Positions 18,402 to 27,886 of a stretch of 64,000 bases of DNA are shown in pieces (within the stretch, counting starts at the first letter, position 1; each line of letters opens with the position of its first letter). Where the stretch lies: the NCBI RefSeq assembly GCF_007860095.1, contig NZ_SJPT01000004.1, positions 407,260 to 471,259 on the forward strand, given 5' to 3'. The stretch is from Novipirellula galeiformis. GTDB taxonomy: Bacteria; Planctomycetota; Planctomycetia; Pirellulales; Pirellulaceae. The position numbers and the translations under genes are program-made. Under the pieces are notes generated by a model, which was given only the letters and a program-made list of their open reading frames with translations, searched no databases and had not been told where the DNA came from.

Positions 18402-20777
18402 CTATTGATTGAGCGCAAACAAAATCAAATTCGCCACAATCTTGGCGGCGTCTTCGGTCGGATAGCCTGGGCATTGGACGGAGTTCTGGCTCTCTAGGGC
18501 ACAACTAATATCCAGCGGCGAGAAAAAGACGTTGGCCATATTGTCGACCGTGGCAAACTCAATGACAGGGGCTCCGGTGCGACGATCGATCACTTGCCCC
18601 GCTCCCCGATCAGTCGGCTTGCGGATCGTCACCGAAGTGATGTCAAAACCGCCAAACGCATCGGTCAAGGCACGATGCGAACTCGGCATCGTTTGCAACG
18701 GTGAATCGGGCAGTAGCAAGCTCAGCTGATGCCGAAATGATTTCGCAAACGCCTCGTTTCCGCAAATCGCCGTGCCCACAACGAAGCCGCCATTTTGGAT
18801 AAATTCAGCCAACCCCTTGCGCTGATCTGCGGTCAATTCAAACTCCGTACGACCATGCAACCAGAGCACGGGGACGGAGTTCAGCCCTTTCGCTTCGATT
18901 CGAATCGGCTGATCCGCAGCGATAATCTCGATCGGAATCCGCTGACGAATGAGATCCGCGGCGTTGGGAATCGCTCGCCGAGCCTCTTCGCCTCCCGCAT
19001 CGAGCGACAACATTGCGATTTCGATCGTCCCCCGAGTTGGCTGCGGAGCATCGCTGGCGTCCAACACCACGCGTTTGTCGAGTTTATCCTTGAGTTCGCG
19101 TCCGGTGGCATAGGCGATCACGTTTTCGCCAAGTCGGATCGCGAGGTCAATTTGCTTGCGTGCCGATTCGGAAACCTCACGGCGTGAGAGCAACACATCG
19201 CTCAATTCCCAACGGCACGACAATGAATTGGGAACGTAGAACACCGCGGTTCGGCAACATGCCTGAACCCCGTAGACCCAAAAATCGTCGCCGATCAAGG
19301 GAATCGCCGCCGGGTCCACTTCGTGTTGGGCAAACCAGACCGGATGGCTCGGCGGCAAACGGTCCAGCGGTGCTCCTTCAAACCAAGTCGCACACAATTC
19401 TCGCACGCTTGCTTCAAACGCCGACGCATCACCACAACCGTCGCCGCCGTCAGCTTCGAACAAAATCGTGCCGCCCTGTTCGATGTATTCGCCCAGGTTC
19501 TTCACCAACGGCTCCGAAAAATTGAGTGCATTTTTCCCGCGAATCATCAGCACGGGCGTTTGCAATAAATCTTCGACCGTGGCGACCGATTGCTTGTCGG
19601 GTTGGCCGATGATCGTTTGCCAGGTGAGATCGCGCCCCCAATCTCGCTCGACATGACGCACCAAATGCTTCACCCCTTCGGGATGCGATCGCCATTGATT
19701 GCTAGGTTGGCTATCGTATTGCAACTGGCCCACGACGACTTGTCGTTTGCCTTTACTGAGGAACAGCAATGCAAACGAAGTCGCGATATCCCGATTGCTT
19801 TCCATCGGCGCCGCCCCTGACCAAAACCCTTGGAATTGGTCATGCACGGCGAGTAATTGTTCGGCACCTTCGCGATACCAATCGTGACCGCCGATGAACC
19901 GTCGCCCCGACAACCGTCCGACGCGTTCGAGTGCATACAGGTAGTAGAAAAAGGTCATCGAATCGCCACCTGGATTCACCTCGGTGGTAAATCGATCGCC
20001 CAGCCATTTCAATCCAGCCTCGACGGGATCCTTCTCAGCGGACTCGCTACCACAGCACTGGATTTTGTCACCCGCAATTTTTGAACTGCCCCCGGCCGTC
20101 CCATCGCGGCCGATGATCATCGATGCAATCCCCGCACAGGTCATACTTCCGGTCGCCGGCTGGCTGCTGCCGTAACCCCAGCCCCCATCGCTGCGCTGGA
20201 TCGTTTGCCAATAGGCGATGGCGCGCTGGAACACCTCCGCTTCAATCTCGATACCGCGATCTTTTGCCGCACCGAGCGCCAGCACCGCGAACTGCGCATT
20301 AGAGGGGTCGCCGTTGCCCATCCCACGCCCATAGCTCCAACTTCCCACGCGATTCGCTGGCACGCCCTGGTTGCGTTGTGAATCGATTAACCAGCGCACG
20401 TTGCGGCGGATGCGATCCAGGTCACCGGCGGCCCCCAGTTGACAATAAACGAGCGTTTGCAGGGCGACCGAATACGTTTCCTCGGGCTCGAACAACCTCA
20501 GATAACGCATCGCCCGCACCATATCGGGGTCATCGCGTGAGACGCCTGCGTTCAACAGAGCCAACGTGCAAAGCGAGGACAAACCGCACGATTGGCTGCC
20601 ATACTCGTTCCAGCCCCCGCGTTCATTTTGCGAACTGCGAAGATAGGTAACCCCGCGATCGATCGCTCGCTGGACACTGGCCGGATCAATCGCCGCCGCA
20701 GTCCCCGAATGGAGCCCCCCCAGCCCCAATAAAAGGCCTACAAAAAGCAGGGTTCCAAGCTGACGTCCTCCCGCCAT
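18402..20777 (-). CDS. exported alpha-toroid (squalene-cyclase-like repeat) plus DUF4159-like protein
   Basis: I prefer the Met at 20777, which gives a signal peptide (MAGGRQLGTLLFVGLLLGLG); in-frame Mets at 20849, 20852 and 20876 would leave almost no space before the divergent moxR start at 20851. Residues of roughly 30-330 contain prenyltransferase/squalene-oxidase-type repeats (RGGWNEYGSQ, GGWGYGSSQPA), an alpha/alpha toroid. From about 345 to 530 the DUF4159 signature appears (VGQLQYDS, ILFEADGGDGCGD), and a second similar glutamine-amidotransferase-like fold follows (VPVLWLHGRTEFEL, GFVVGTAICG). No cyclase DxDD motif was seen, so it is probably not a terpene cyclase. Context suggests it works with the divergent MoxR-DUF58-BatA genes. 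Confidence 0.8.
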   Translation of the reverse strand: MAGGRQLGTLLFVGLLLGLGGLHSGTAAAIDPASVQRAIDRGVTYLRSSQNERGGWNEYGSQSCGLSSLCTLALLNAGVSRDDPDMVRAMRYLRLFEPEETYSVALQTLVYCQLGAAGDLDRIRRNVRWLIDSQRNQGVPANRVGSWSYGRGMGNGDPSNAQFAVLALGAAKDRGIEIEAEVFQRAIAYWQTIQRSDGGWGYGSSQPATGSMTCAGIASMIIGRDGTAGGSSKIAGDKIQCCGSESAEKDPVEAGLKWLGDRFTTEVNPGGDSMTFFYYLYALERVGRLSGRRFIGGHDWYREGAEQLLAVHDQFQGFWSGAAPMESNRDIATSFALLFLSKGKRQVVVGQLQYDSQPSNQWRSHPEGVKHLVRHVERDWGRDLTWQTIIGQPDKQSVATVEDLLQTPVLMIRGKNALNFSEPLVKNLGEYIEQGGTILFEADGGDGCGDASAFEASVRELCATWFEGAPLDRLPPSHPVWFAQHEVDPAAIPLIGDDFWVYGVQACCRTAVFYVPNSLSCRWELSDVLLSRREVSESARKQIDLAIRLGENVIAYATGRELKDKLDKRVVLDASDAPQPTRGTIEIAMLSLDAGGEEARRAIPNAADLIRQRIPIEIIAADQPIRIEAKGLNSVPVLWLHGRTEFELTADQRKGLAEFIQNGGFVVGTAICGNEAFAKSFRHQLSLLLPDSPLQTMPSSHRALTDAFGGFDITSVTIRKPTDRGAGQVIDRRTGAPVIEFATVDNMANVFFSPLDISCALESQNSVQCPGYPTEDAAKIVANLILFALNQ

Positions 20778-20850
20778 CTTCGTTAGCAGTCTAAGATACT
20801 TCGACGAGAAGGTTTCCTGTACCTCGGCAAAGGAATGTACGTTTTTCATC

Positions 20851-21906
20851 ATGGCTAGTCCCCCTCCTGCACCCAATCCCCCCCAACCGAATCAACCGGC
20901 CCGGAATTTGGGTGACGTGTTACGCGAGTTTTCTCAGCACCAACAAACGATGCGTGCCGAGCTTGGCAAAGTCATTGTGGGGCAATCCGATACGATCGAG
21001 CAACTGCTTGCCGCAATCTTTACCCGCGGCCATTGCTTGCTCGAAGGCGTGCCCGGACTCGCCAAAACGTTGATGGTTAGCACGTTGGCCGAAATCCTTG
21101 ACGTCTCATTCAAGCGAATTCAGTTTACACCCGACCTGATGCCCTCGGATATCACCGGCACTCAGGTGATGGAAGAAAATGAGTCGGGGAGGCGAAGTTT
21201 CCGCTTCGTCCAAGGTCCCATCTTTACCAACATTCTGCTCGCCGACGAGATCAACCGCACGCCGCCCAAAACCCAGGCGGCCCTGCTCGAAGCGATGCAG
21301 GAGCGCCAGGTCACCGTCGGCTCCGAAACGTATCCCTTGTCCCCTCCCTTTTTCACGATCGCGACGCAAAACCCCATTGAGCAAGAAGGGACCTACCCGC
21401 TTCCCGAAGCTCAACTCGACCGTTTTATGTTTAACATCAAAGTCGGTTACCCGAGTGCGAGTGAAGAAGAACAAATTTTGACTTCGACGACGCGTGGCGA
21501 ATCGCACACGGTCAATAAAGTGTTATCCTCGCGAGCGATTTTGAATATCCAAAAGTTGGTTTCCAGCATCGCCGTCAATCCGCTGGTGATTCGCTATGTC
21601 GCCCAGCTCGTGCGCGCCACGCGTCCGAAAGACGAAACCGCGCCGTCCTACATACGCGAATTGGTCGATTGGGGAGCCGGACCCCGCGCGGGACAAAACT
21701 TGATCAACGGCGGGAAAGCGATCGCCGCGATGAACGGGCGATTCAGTGTCGATCCGAGTGACATCCAACGGATCGCCAAGCCAGTGCTGCGGCACCGCAT
21801 CGCCACCAATTTCCAAGCCCAAGCCGAAGGCATGGATACCGACGCGATCATCGACCGTCTGCTGCAAGACATTCCCGTTCCCGCTCCGGAAAAAATGACG
21901 AAGTAG
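20851..21906 (+). CDS. MoxR-family AAA+ ATPase (module 1)
   Basis: A 351-residue cytoplasmic AAA+ ATPase. Walker A reads GVPGLAKT (about residue 73), Walker B ILLADEIN with RTPPKTQAALLEAMQE, and sensor 1 TIATQNPIEQEGTYPLPEAQLDRF. The N-terminal 30 residues are Pro-rich. MoxR ATPases act as chaperones for VWA-domain proteins, usually encoded beside a DUF58 protein, as here. It is the first gene of a plus-strand run (moxR, DUF58, BatA-like, VWA) and is divergent from the DUF4159/toroid gene, with which it must share a short promoter region. Confidence 0.93.
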   Translation: MASPPPAPNPPQPNQPARNLGDVLREFSQHQQTMRAELGKVIVGQSDTIEQLLAAIFTRGHCLLEGVPGLAKTLMVSTLAEILDVSFKRIQFTPDLMPSDITGTQVMEENESGRRSFRFVQGPIFTNILLADEINRTPPKTQAALLEAMQERQVTVGSETYPLSPPFFTIATQNPIEQEGTYPLPEAQLDRFMFNIKVGYPSASEEEQILTSTTRGESHTVNKVLSSRAILNIQKLVSSIAVNPLVIRYVAQLVRATRPKDETAPSYIRELVDWGAGPRAGQNLINGGKAIAAMNGRFSVDPSDIQRIAKPVLRHRIATNFQAQAEGMDTDAIIDRLLQDIPVPAPEKMTK

Positions 21907-21910
21907 TTTG

Positions 21911-22798
21911 GTGGCATCGCTCCTGTCCCCCGAATCGATCCAACAAATCCAACGACTCGATCTTCGAGCGCGGATGGTCGTGCGTGGATTTTTACAAGGG
22001 TTGCACTCCAGTCCGTTCCACGGATTTTCCGTTCAATTCAGCGAACATCGACGCTACAACCAAGGTGACGATCCGAAGCTGATCGATTGGTTGGTCTACG
22101 CCAAAACCGACAAGTACTACGTCAAACGCTACGAAGCCGAAACGAACCTAACCGGCTATCTCGCCATCGATCTCTCCAAGTCGATGGGATTCACCGAGAG
22201 CCAAAGTATGACCAAGTTTGAATACGCCACCTGCTTGGCCGCATCGTTGACGTACTTGATGACAATGCAACAAGACCCCGTGGGCTTGTTGACCCTCGGC
22301 GAGAAAGTCCATGCCGAGTTGCCCGCGCGAAGCCGAAGAGGCCATCTCGGCGATGTGATGGCGCGGTTGAGCCAATTGAAACCCGAGGGCAACACCAACC
22401 TAGCGGTATCGCTGACTCAAGTCGCGGCAATGCTAAAGCATCATTCCTTGGTGATGCTGTTTACGGATTTGCTAGACGATCCCGAAGCGACCCTGTCCTC
22501 GCTCGCTCGACTTCGCCATGGCGGTCACGACGTGATCGTTTTTCACGTTTTAGACGCAGCCGAAGTGAACTTTCCGTATGACGGTCCCGTTCAATTCCAA
22601 GACAGCGAAACGGGCGAGACGATCACGGTCGATGCGACCGGGTTCCGCGAAGATTACCTTGCGCAATTGGATGCGTTTCGCGAAAACTATCGCGAGCGCT
22701 GTGCCAAATTGCGAATCGATTACGTCCCGTTGGATACCAGCATGCCGTTCGACAAAGCATTAACGGAGTATTTGATGCAGCGACAAAAATCAAAATAA
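21911..22798 (+). CDS. DUF58 protein with VWA-like domain (module 1)
   Basis: GTG at 21911 or TTG at 21908 are the possible starts; both sit a few bases after the moxR stop, so translation is likely coupled. The 295-residue protein carries the DUF58 signature (SSPFHGFSVQFSEHRRYNQGDDPKLIDWLVYA type, residues 30-60) and a VWA-like region with an intact metal-binding DLSKS motif (about residue 92). It has no membrane span. DUF58 proteins are the usual partners and probable substrates of MoxR ATPases. It is followed after about 170 bases, including an inverted repeat, by two large membrane VWA proteins. Confidence 0.9.
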   Translation: MASLLSPESIQQIQRLDLRARMVVRGFLQGLHSSPFHGFSVQFSEHRRYNQGDDPKLIDWLVYAKTDKYYVKRYEAETNLTGYLAIDLSKSMGFTESQSMTKFEYATCLAASLTYLMTMQQDPVGLLTLGEKVHAELPARSRRGHLGDVMARLSQLKPEGNTNLAVSLTQVAAMLKHHSLVMLFTDLLDDPEATLSSLARLRHGGHDVIVFHVLDAAEVNFPYDGPVQFQDSETGETITVDATGFREDYLAQLDAFRENYRERCAKLRIDYVPLDTSMPFDKALTEYLMQRQKSK

Positions 22799-22830
22799 GG
22801 AACGAGCGGAAAATAAGTGTCCCGTTTCGA

Positions 22831-22897
22831 GTAGGGCCGGTTCCTACCGGCCGTCCCTAACGGCTCGATGGAGTCGGCCGGTAGGAACTGGCCCTAC
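22831..22897. repeat. REP-like inverted repeat with GTAG and CTAC ends
   Basis: GTAGGGCCGGTTCCTACCGG (arm 22831-22853) is the reverse complement, with one mismatch, of the arm at 22875-22897, with about 21 bases between. The element starts with GTAG and ends with CTAC. It sits between the DUF58 gene and the BatA-like gene, where an RNA hairpin could reduce read-through or protect the upstream mRNA. Confidence 0.75.
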
Positions 22898-22968
22898 GCT
22901 CTGACAACGCTTCAATATACAACAGTTCATTCCCGCTCGATCCCAATGTGAAACGGTAAGATAAACTC

Positions 22969-25473
22969 GTGACATTCTTAAATGCCACTCTGATGCTCGG
23001 TCTCGCGGCAATCGCCGTCCCGATCGTGCTGCATTTTTTGTCGCGCCGCGAACCGAAGAAGGTGCTCTTTCCATCGCTGCGTTTTTTAACCCAGCGATAC
23101 GAAACCAATCGCAGCCGTTTGCAAATCCGCCGATGGTGGTTGCTCGCACTACGCATTGCAGCGTTGGCGGCAGTCGCGTTTGCCTTCGCTCGGCCCATCA
23201 TCCACCAATCTCTCTCACTGACCTGGATCACGATCGGTTTGCTCGCTGCGGCCGGCGTGGGGTTACTTATCCTAGCCGGCTTGGCCGTTTCCCGTGGTCA
23301 TTCTGCCCCGCTGCGTTATGCGTTGGCCAGTATCGCGATCCTCGCCCTGCTGACGGCGCTACTGTGGGGCGGCCTGACCTACGCGATGGGACCGCGTCCG
23401 GCGACCGATTCGGCCACCCCGATTGCCCTGGCCATTGTGATCGACAATTCCGCCACAGCGAACTGGAAAACCAACGACGACGATCGCATCGGGCGAATCA
23501 AATCGTTGGCCGACTGGATCGTCGCCCGCGTGCCACGCACCAGTCGAATTGCGGTCGTCGATCGGTCGCCCAGCCCAGCGTCGTTTGCCCTGGACAGCAG
23601 CAGTGCGATTTCGCAAATCGAGCAAACCGATCCGCTTGCCGTCGCCCAGCCGATCACCGGGCGTATCGAAGCAGCGATCCGTCTGGTGCAATCGAGCGAT
23701 TTGTCATCGCGAGCGGTGATCGTGATCAGTGACCTCAGCGAATCAAGCTGGCAAGATGCAATCGATAGCGACGCCACAAGACAATTAACGGCAACCGACC
23801 CGGCCGTGAACTTGACGCTATTTGACCTAGGTGACTTTGCGGGCACCAACCGGTTTCTCTCGTCGCTTCAAGTTTCCGACTTGACGCCCCCTGCCTCGAC
23901 GGCCGTTTCGATTTCGGCACGTGTGGGTTTGTCGGGTAACCTTGCAGACCAAACGCAATCGCTCACCGCCGAGCTACAAATGTACGATTCCGATCCGGGG
24001 TTGCCGTTGTTGCGTGACGGCCAAATCCAACGACCGACGCTGCGCAGTGTCGATCGCACCAATGTTCGTTTGAGCGGAACCGGTACCAGCGAAATCTTAT
24101 TGACCGCGCCTCCCATGGAGACCGGTACGCATCATGGTCAAATCCGCTTGGTCGGCACGGACCCACTGGAGATCGATGACGTGCGTTACTTTTCGATCGA
24201 AGTCTTACCCGCCTCGCCGATTTTGATCGTCAGCGAAAGCGACGAAGAAGCTCAAGTGCTCGGACAATCGATCACCGCGCCGTTGTTGATCGACGATCCC
24301 AACGCCGAGTACCACGTCGAGACGATTCGTTATCGCGATTTCGCCGTCGTCCGGCTCGCCGATTTTGCCGCCGTGATGTTGCTAGACCCACCCAATCACG
24401 CACTCCATGATCCTCAGTTGAAGCAGTATCTCACTCAGGGAGGTGGCGTATTTGTGGCGTTGGGACCGGCCGCCGAAGCGACGTCCACCGTATCCCCAAC
24501 GTGGCCCAAACTCGTTCGTCGCTGGCGAATCCCTTCGCCGGGCACGTTTTTTCAACCGCTAAACCAATCTCACCCATTGCTCTCCCCGCTCAGCGAGATC
24601 TCCGGCGGCGTGCCTTGGAACCAATTTCGAATCGCTCAGTATTGGCAACTTGAAACGGATCCCAAAAAACCAGCTGCGACACGCACGCTGGCCACGTTTG
24701 CAGGCACCGAACACGCTTTGTTGATGGAGATCATCAACTCCGACACCCCATCCCAAGGCCGTGTGGTGATGATGACCACCCCGATCCCAGCGTTGGCCAA
24801 TACGACCCGTCCTTGGAACGATTTGTTTAGCGGCAACGACGCCTGGCCGGCGTTCTTGCTGGTTCGACAATTAGCCGATTATTTGACCCAGCGGACCGCT
24901 GCGATACGGTCGCCTTTGGTCGGTCAACCTCACACCATCCCCATCGACACGTCGGTCGCAAGGTCAGCGACCACGCGTGCCTCGGCCACGGCGGAGGATT
25001 CCTCTCCGGAACCACAGCTTGCACCGCAAGCGAGCGAACGGCTGACACAGCGATTTCAATTGTTTCCCCCCGGCGATACCGGGGTGGTTCCGATTGATGT
25101 CGACATCGATGTCAATCAATTCACGGTCACCAACCTCAATGTGCCTGGAACGTATTGGGTCCGTGGGAAAGGACTCAACTCCGGCTTCTCGGCGAATCTA
25201 GCGGATACGGCCACCCGGCTAACCCGTGTCGATCCCGATGCGCTGTTAGCGGCATTTGCTAACGAAGAGGTGCGTTTAATCACCGCGCGTGAAGAGATCG
25301 ACCTCAGCGGCGACCAAGACAATCAACGGGTCTCGCTGCACTCCCCCGCGATGTTGTTGGCATTGATTGTGTTTCTGTTGGAGCAAATCTTGGGCAACCG
25401 TTTCTATCGCAATCGTGACTCGAGCCGTTCCCCCAGCGGGGTTTCGTCGGCCACGCAGGGAGCGACCACGTGA
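22969..25473 (+). CDS. BatA-like membrane protein with degenerate VWA and GATase-like domain
   Basis: GTG at 22969 starts an 834-residue protein. Residues 1-80 form the BatA N-terminal domain (PIVLHFLSRREPKKVLFPSL, then a membrane helix ending FARPII), and a second membrane helix pair follows at about 82-140. Residues 145-290 look like a VWA domain, but the metal-site motif reads DNSATA rather than DxSxS. A region at about 415-620 resembles the glutamine-amidotransferase-like fold (ILIVSESDEEAQVLG, LTQGGGVFVALGP). A final membrane helix lies near residues 795-810. It would present most of its mass outside the inner membrane. It overlaps the next gene by four bases. Confidence 0.85.
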   Translation: MTFLNATLMLGLAAIAVPIVLHFLSRREPKKVLFPSLRFLTQRYETNRSRLQIRRWWLLALRIAALAAVAFAFARPIIHQSLSLTWITIGLLAAAGVGLLILAGLAVSRGHSAPLRYALASIAILALLTALLWGGLTYAMGPRPATDSATPIALAIVIDNSATANWKTNDDDRIGRIKSLADWIVARVPRTSRIAVVDRSPSPASFALDSSSAISQIEQTDPLAVAQPITGRIEAAIRLVQSSDLSSRAVIVISDLSESSWQDAIDSDATRQLTATDPAVNLTLFDLGDFAGTNRFLSSLQVSDLTPPASTAVSISARVGLSGNLADQTQSLTAELQMYDSDPGLPLLRDGQIQRPTLRSVDRTNVRLSGTGTSEILLTAPPMETGTHHGQIRLVGTDPLEIDDVRYFSIEVLPASPILIVSESDEEAQVLGQSITAPLLIDDPNAEYHVETIRYRDFAVVRLADFAAVMLLDPPNHALHDPQLKQYLTQGGGVFVALGPAAEATSTVSPTWPKLVRRWRIPSPGTFFQPLNQSHPLLSPLSEISGGVPWNQFRIAQYWQLETDPKKPAATRTLATFAGTEHALLMEIINSDTPSQGRVVMMTTPIPALANTTRPWNDLFSGNDAWPAFLLVRQLADYLTQRTAAIRSPLVGQPHTIPIDTSVARSATTRASATAEDSSPEPQLAPQASERLTQRFQLFPPGDTGVVPIDVDIDVNQFTVTNLNVPGTYWVRGKGLNSGFSANLADTATRLTRVDPDALLAAFANEEVRLITAREEIDLSGDQDNQRVSLHSPAMLLALIVFLLEQILGNRFYRNRDSSRSPSGVSSATQGATT

Positions 25474-27755
25474 GTTCCTTTTTAATCGAGCCAATTTACG
25501 ACTCCGCCATCGTCGCCGTCATGGTGTCGTTGATCGTCGCAGCCGTGCTGGTGCTGGTAACACCGCCGACGGAAAACCGTTTTCATCGTCGCTGTTTGAT
25601 CGCACTGCGTGGCCTGGCCGCCTTCATTTTGATGCTGGCCTTGTTTCGTCCTGGCTTGGTCCAGACCGACACCCGTCCGGCCGATGCGACCCTCGTCGTT
25701 GCGGTCGACACCTCGCGCAGCATGACCTTTCCCGACGACGAACGAGGCGATCGTTGGACCCATCAACAACAAGCGTGGCGCGAACTCGCCTCGGGCATCG
25801 CGGCACTCGACGAATCGATGAGCGTTCGGTTGCTCGGCTACGACAAAACCGCGACGGCATTGGATGATGCTTCGCCCACCGCGTTAGATACCATCACCCC
25901 CAAGGGTGACTTAACCGATTTGGCCTCCGCCGCGACCGCAACGATCGCAGCAGCCCAGGGTCAACCACTTGCCGGGGTCGTCTTGATGGGCGACGGCACG
26001 CAAACCGCTCCGATCGCAGGGGCCGGTGCCGAGCGCATCGCCCAAACGCTCAAGACGTGGGGGGTCCCCCTGTGGACCGTACCGATCGGGCCCGCAGGTG
26101 GCCAATCGGCAAACCGCGATGTCGGCATCGATGCGTTGCCCGAGAGTTTCTCGCTGTTTGCTAAAAACGAATTTGAAGTGAATTTCCAGGTGCAATTGCG
26201 AGGTTTGGCAGGCACCGAAGTCCCCCTGCGTCTGCTCTGGATTGACGAACAAGGAAAGGAAACGGTGGCGGCCGAAAGGCGTGTGATCGCCGAAAAAGCC
26301 AGCGAGGTGAAGGGCATGACGATCCAAGTGATTGCCCCCGATCCAGGCGTCTATCGCTTGAATGTCGAAGTCGCACCGCAATCGGGTGAATGGGTCACGT
26401 CTAACAATACCCAAACCGCGTTTGTCAATGTGCGCGAAGGGGGCGGGCGGATCTTGTATCTCGAGGGCACCGCGCGGATGGAGCAAACGTATCTCCGTGC
26501 AGCGCTGCGGCGATTCCCGGATCTCGATTTAACCTACCAATGGATCCCCAGCGACACCGCGTCACGATGGCCCGTCGGCATGCGAGATTGGTTTCAAAAA
26601 GGCAAGTTCGATATTTACATCATCGGCGATTTGGACGCCGATGCGATTGGGCGCAAACAACTGGAACAACTGGCCCAAACCGTTTCCGAAGGGGCGGGCT
26701 TGGTGATGCTAGGTGGCTACCACAATTATGACGCAGGAGGTTACGCGAACTCGCCGTTGGCCGATGTGCTGCCGATCAAACTCGACGCCTCACGTCGGAT
26801 CGACATCGCATCGGACCGTGGGGCGAGCGTGAGACAGCAAATCGAAGGGCCAATCACGATGAATCTCGCTCGGGCTCATCCGATCACCGACCTGGGCGGT
26901 AGCGATCCTGCGAAGATCTGGGCATCGCTGCCACCATTGCCTGGCGCCAACCGCTTCGTCGGCCCCAAGGTTGCTCCCGGCGTCCAAGTGCTACTTGAAA
27001 CCCCAGAAAAGGATCCGCTGCTCGTCGTCGGCGAGTACGGCCAAGGACGAACAGCCGCGATCGCATTCGATTCGACTTGGCGGTGGTGGCGTGAAGGGCA
27101 AAGCGAAGTCTACCGCCGTTTTTGGAGACAGGTCGCGCTGTGGCTGCTGTCTCGCCAAGAAGATTCCGGGGACCGAATCGTAATCGAGCTCGATTCGCGA
27201 CGGTTCGCCAACGAAGATCAAACCGAATTTCGAGCACGCTTCACGTCGCTCGCCCCCGAACCCTCGGCGGAGCCATCACCCGAGCCATGGATCGCCGAGG
27301 TCATCGACGCGAACCAGCAAGTGACCGTGATCACCGACACGGCGAAATCGACACAAGCGGGGGGCCAATCGATGTCAGGCAAGATCCCCGAACTCGCCCC
27401 AGGGTACTATCGTTTACGAATCCAGCCTGAGAATGAAAAGTCGAACCTCAAAGCCGAAACATTGGCGTTTCAAGTGATTGACCAAAGTCGTGAAATGGTG
27501 ATGCCCGTGGCCGACCCCGGCTACTTGCGACAATTGGCCGAGATCACCCAAGAGCACGGTGGCGGTGCGTTTTCGTTCGAACAGATCGACCAATTGGTCC
27601 AACGAATCGCCGATCGTCGCCAACAAGCCGAAGCTCCCGTCGTCGAAAAACATACCCTCGGCGACGACCCGCTCAGCGGTTGGCTGTTGTTTGTGGTATT
27701 CGCCGGTGCGTTGTCCACCGAATGGACATTGCGGCGGCGATGGGGATTGGTCTGA
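25470..27755 (+). CDS. membrane VWA protein with GATase-like domain
   Basis: GTG at 25470 overlaps the previous stop (GTGA), so translation is coupled. The 761-residue protein has two N-terminal membrane helices (about 10-35 and 45-60), a VWA domain at about 70-240 with an intact DTSRS metal site, an Ig-like linker, and a glutamine-amidotransferase-like domain at about 325-560 (ILYLEGTARMEQTYLRAALR, GAGLVMLGGYHNYDAGG) without an evident catalytic Cys. A C-terminal membrane helix lies at about 735-755. It is the last gene of the moxR module. The architecture mirrors the preceding protein but keeps the metal site that the other has lost. Confidence 0.87.
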   Translation: MSSFLIEPIYDSAIVAVMVSLIVAAVLVLVTPPTENRFHRRCLIALRGLAAFILMLALFRPGLVQTDTRPADATLVVAVDTSRSMTFPDDERGDRWTHQQQAWRELASGIAALDESMSVRLLGYDKTATALDDASPTALDTITPKGDLTDLASAATATIAAAQGQPLAGVVLMGDGTQTAPIAGAGAERIAQTLKTWGVPLWTVPIGPAGGQSANRDVGIDALPESFSLFAKNEFEVNFQVQLRGLAGTEVPLRLLWIDEQGKETVAAERRVIAEKASEVKGMTIQVIAPDPGVYRLNVEVAPQSGEWVTSNNTQTAFVNVREGGGRILYLEGTARMEQTYLRAALRRFPDLDLTYQWIPSDTASRWPVGMRDWFQKGKFDIYIIGDLDADAIGRKQLEQLAQTVSEGAGLVMLGGYHNYDAGGYANSPLADVLPIKLDASRRIDIASDRGASVRQQIEGPITMNLARAHPITDLGGSDPAKIWASLPPLPGANRFVGPKVAPGVQVLLETPEKDPLLVVGEYGQGRTAAIAFDSTWRWWREGQSEVYRRFWRQVALWLLSRQEDSGDRIVIELDSRRFANEDQTEFRARFTSLAPEPSAEPSPEPWIAEVIDANQQVTVITDTAKSTQAGGQSMSGKIPELAPGYYRLRIQPENEKSNLKAETLAFQVIDQSREMVMPVADPGYLRQLAEITQEHGGGAFSFEQIDQLVQRIADRRQQAEAPVVEKHTLGDDPLSGWLLFVVFAGALSTEWTLRRRWGLV

Positions 27756-27763
27756 TCGTCGCG

Positions 27764-27878
27764 GATCGCTCCGCGATCTTGGCGAGTAGCGGAACGGACT
27801 CGGCTACCACAACAAATTGTGAAGCGGGTTGCATTGGTGGCTTTGTGGTTCGCTGCGCGTAATGATCGCGGAGCGATC
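27764..27878. repeat. inverted repeats in a convergent intergenic region
   Basis: GATCGCTCCGCGATC (27764-27778) is the exact reverse complement of 27864-27878, and each arm also lies within a local palindrome. Between them, 27786-27807 reads GTAGC, twelve bases, GCTAC. The element fills the gap between two convergent stops (27755 and 27887), so it may act as a bidirectional terminator or be a REP-type relic. Confidence 0.6.
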
Positions 27879-27886
27879 AACGACAA

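Noticed and set aside
18402-20777. Terpene or squalene cyclase
   Set aside because: Repeats fit an alpha-toroid but no DxDD or equivalent catalytic motif was found, and the DUF4159 part argues for another role.
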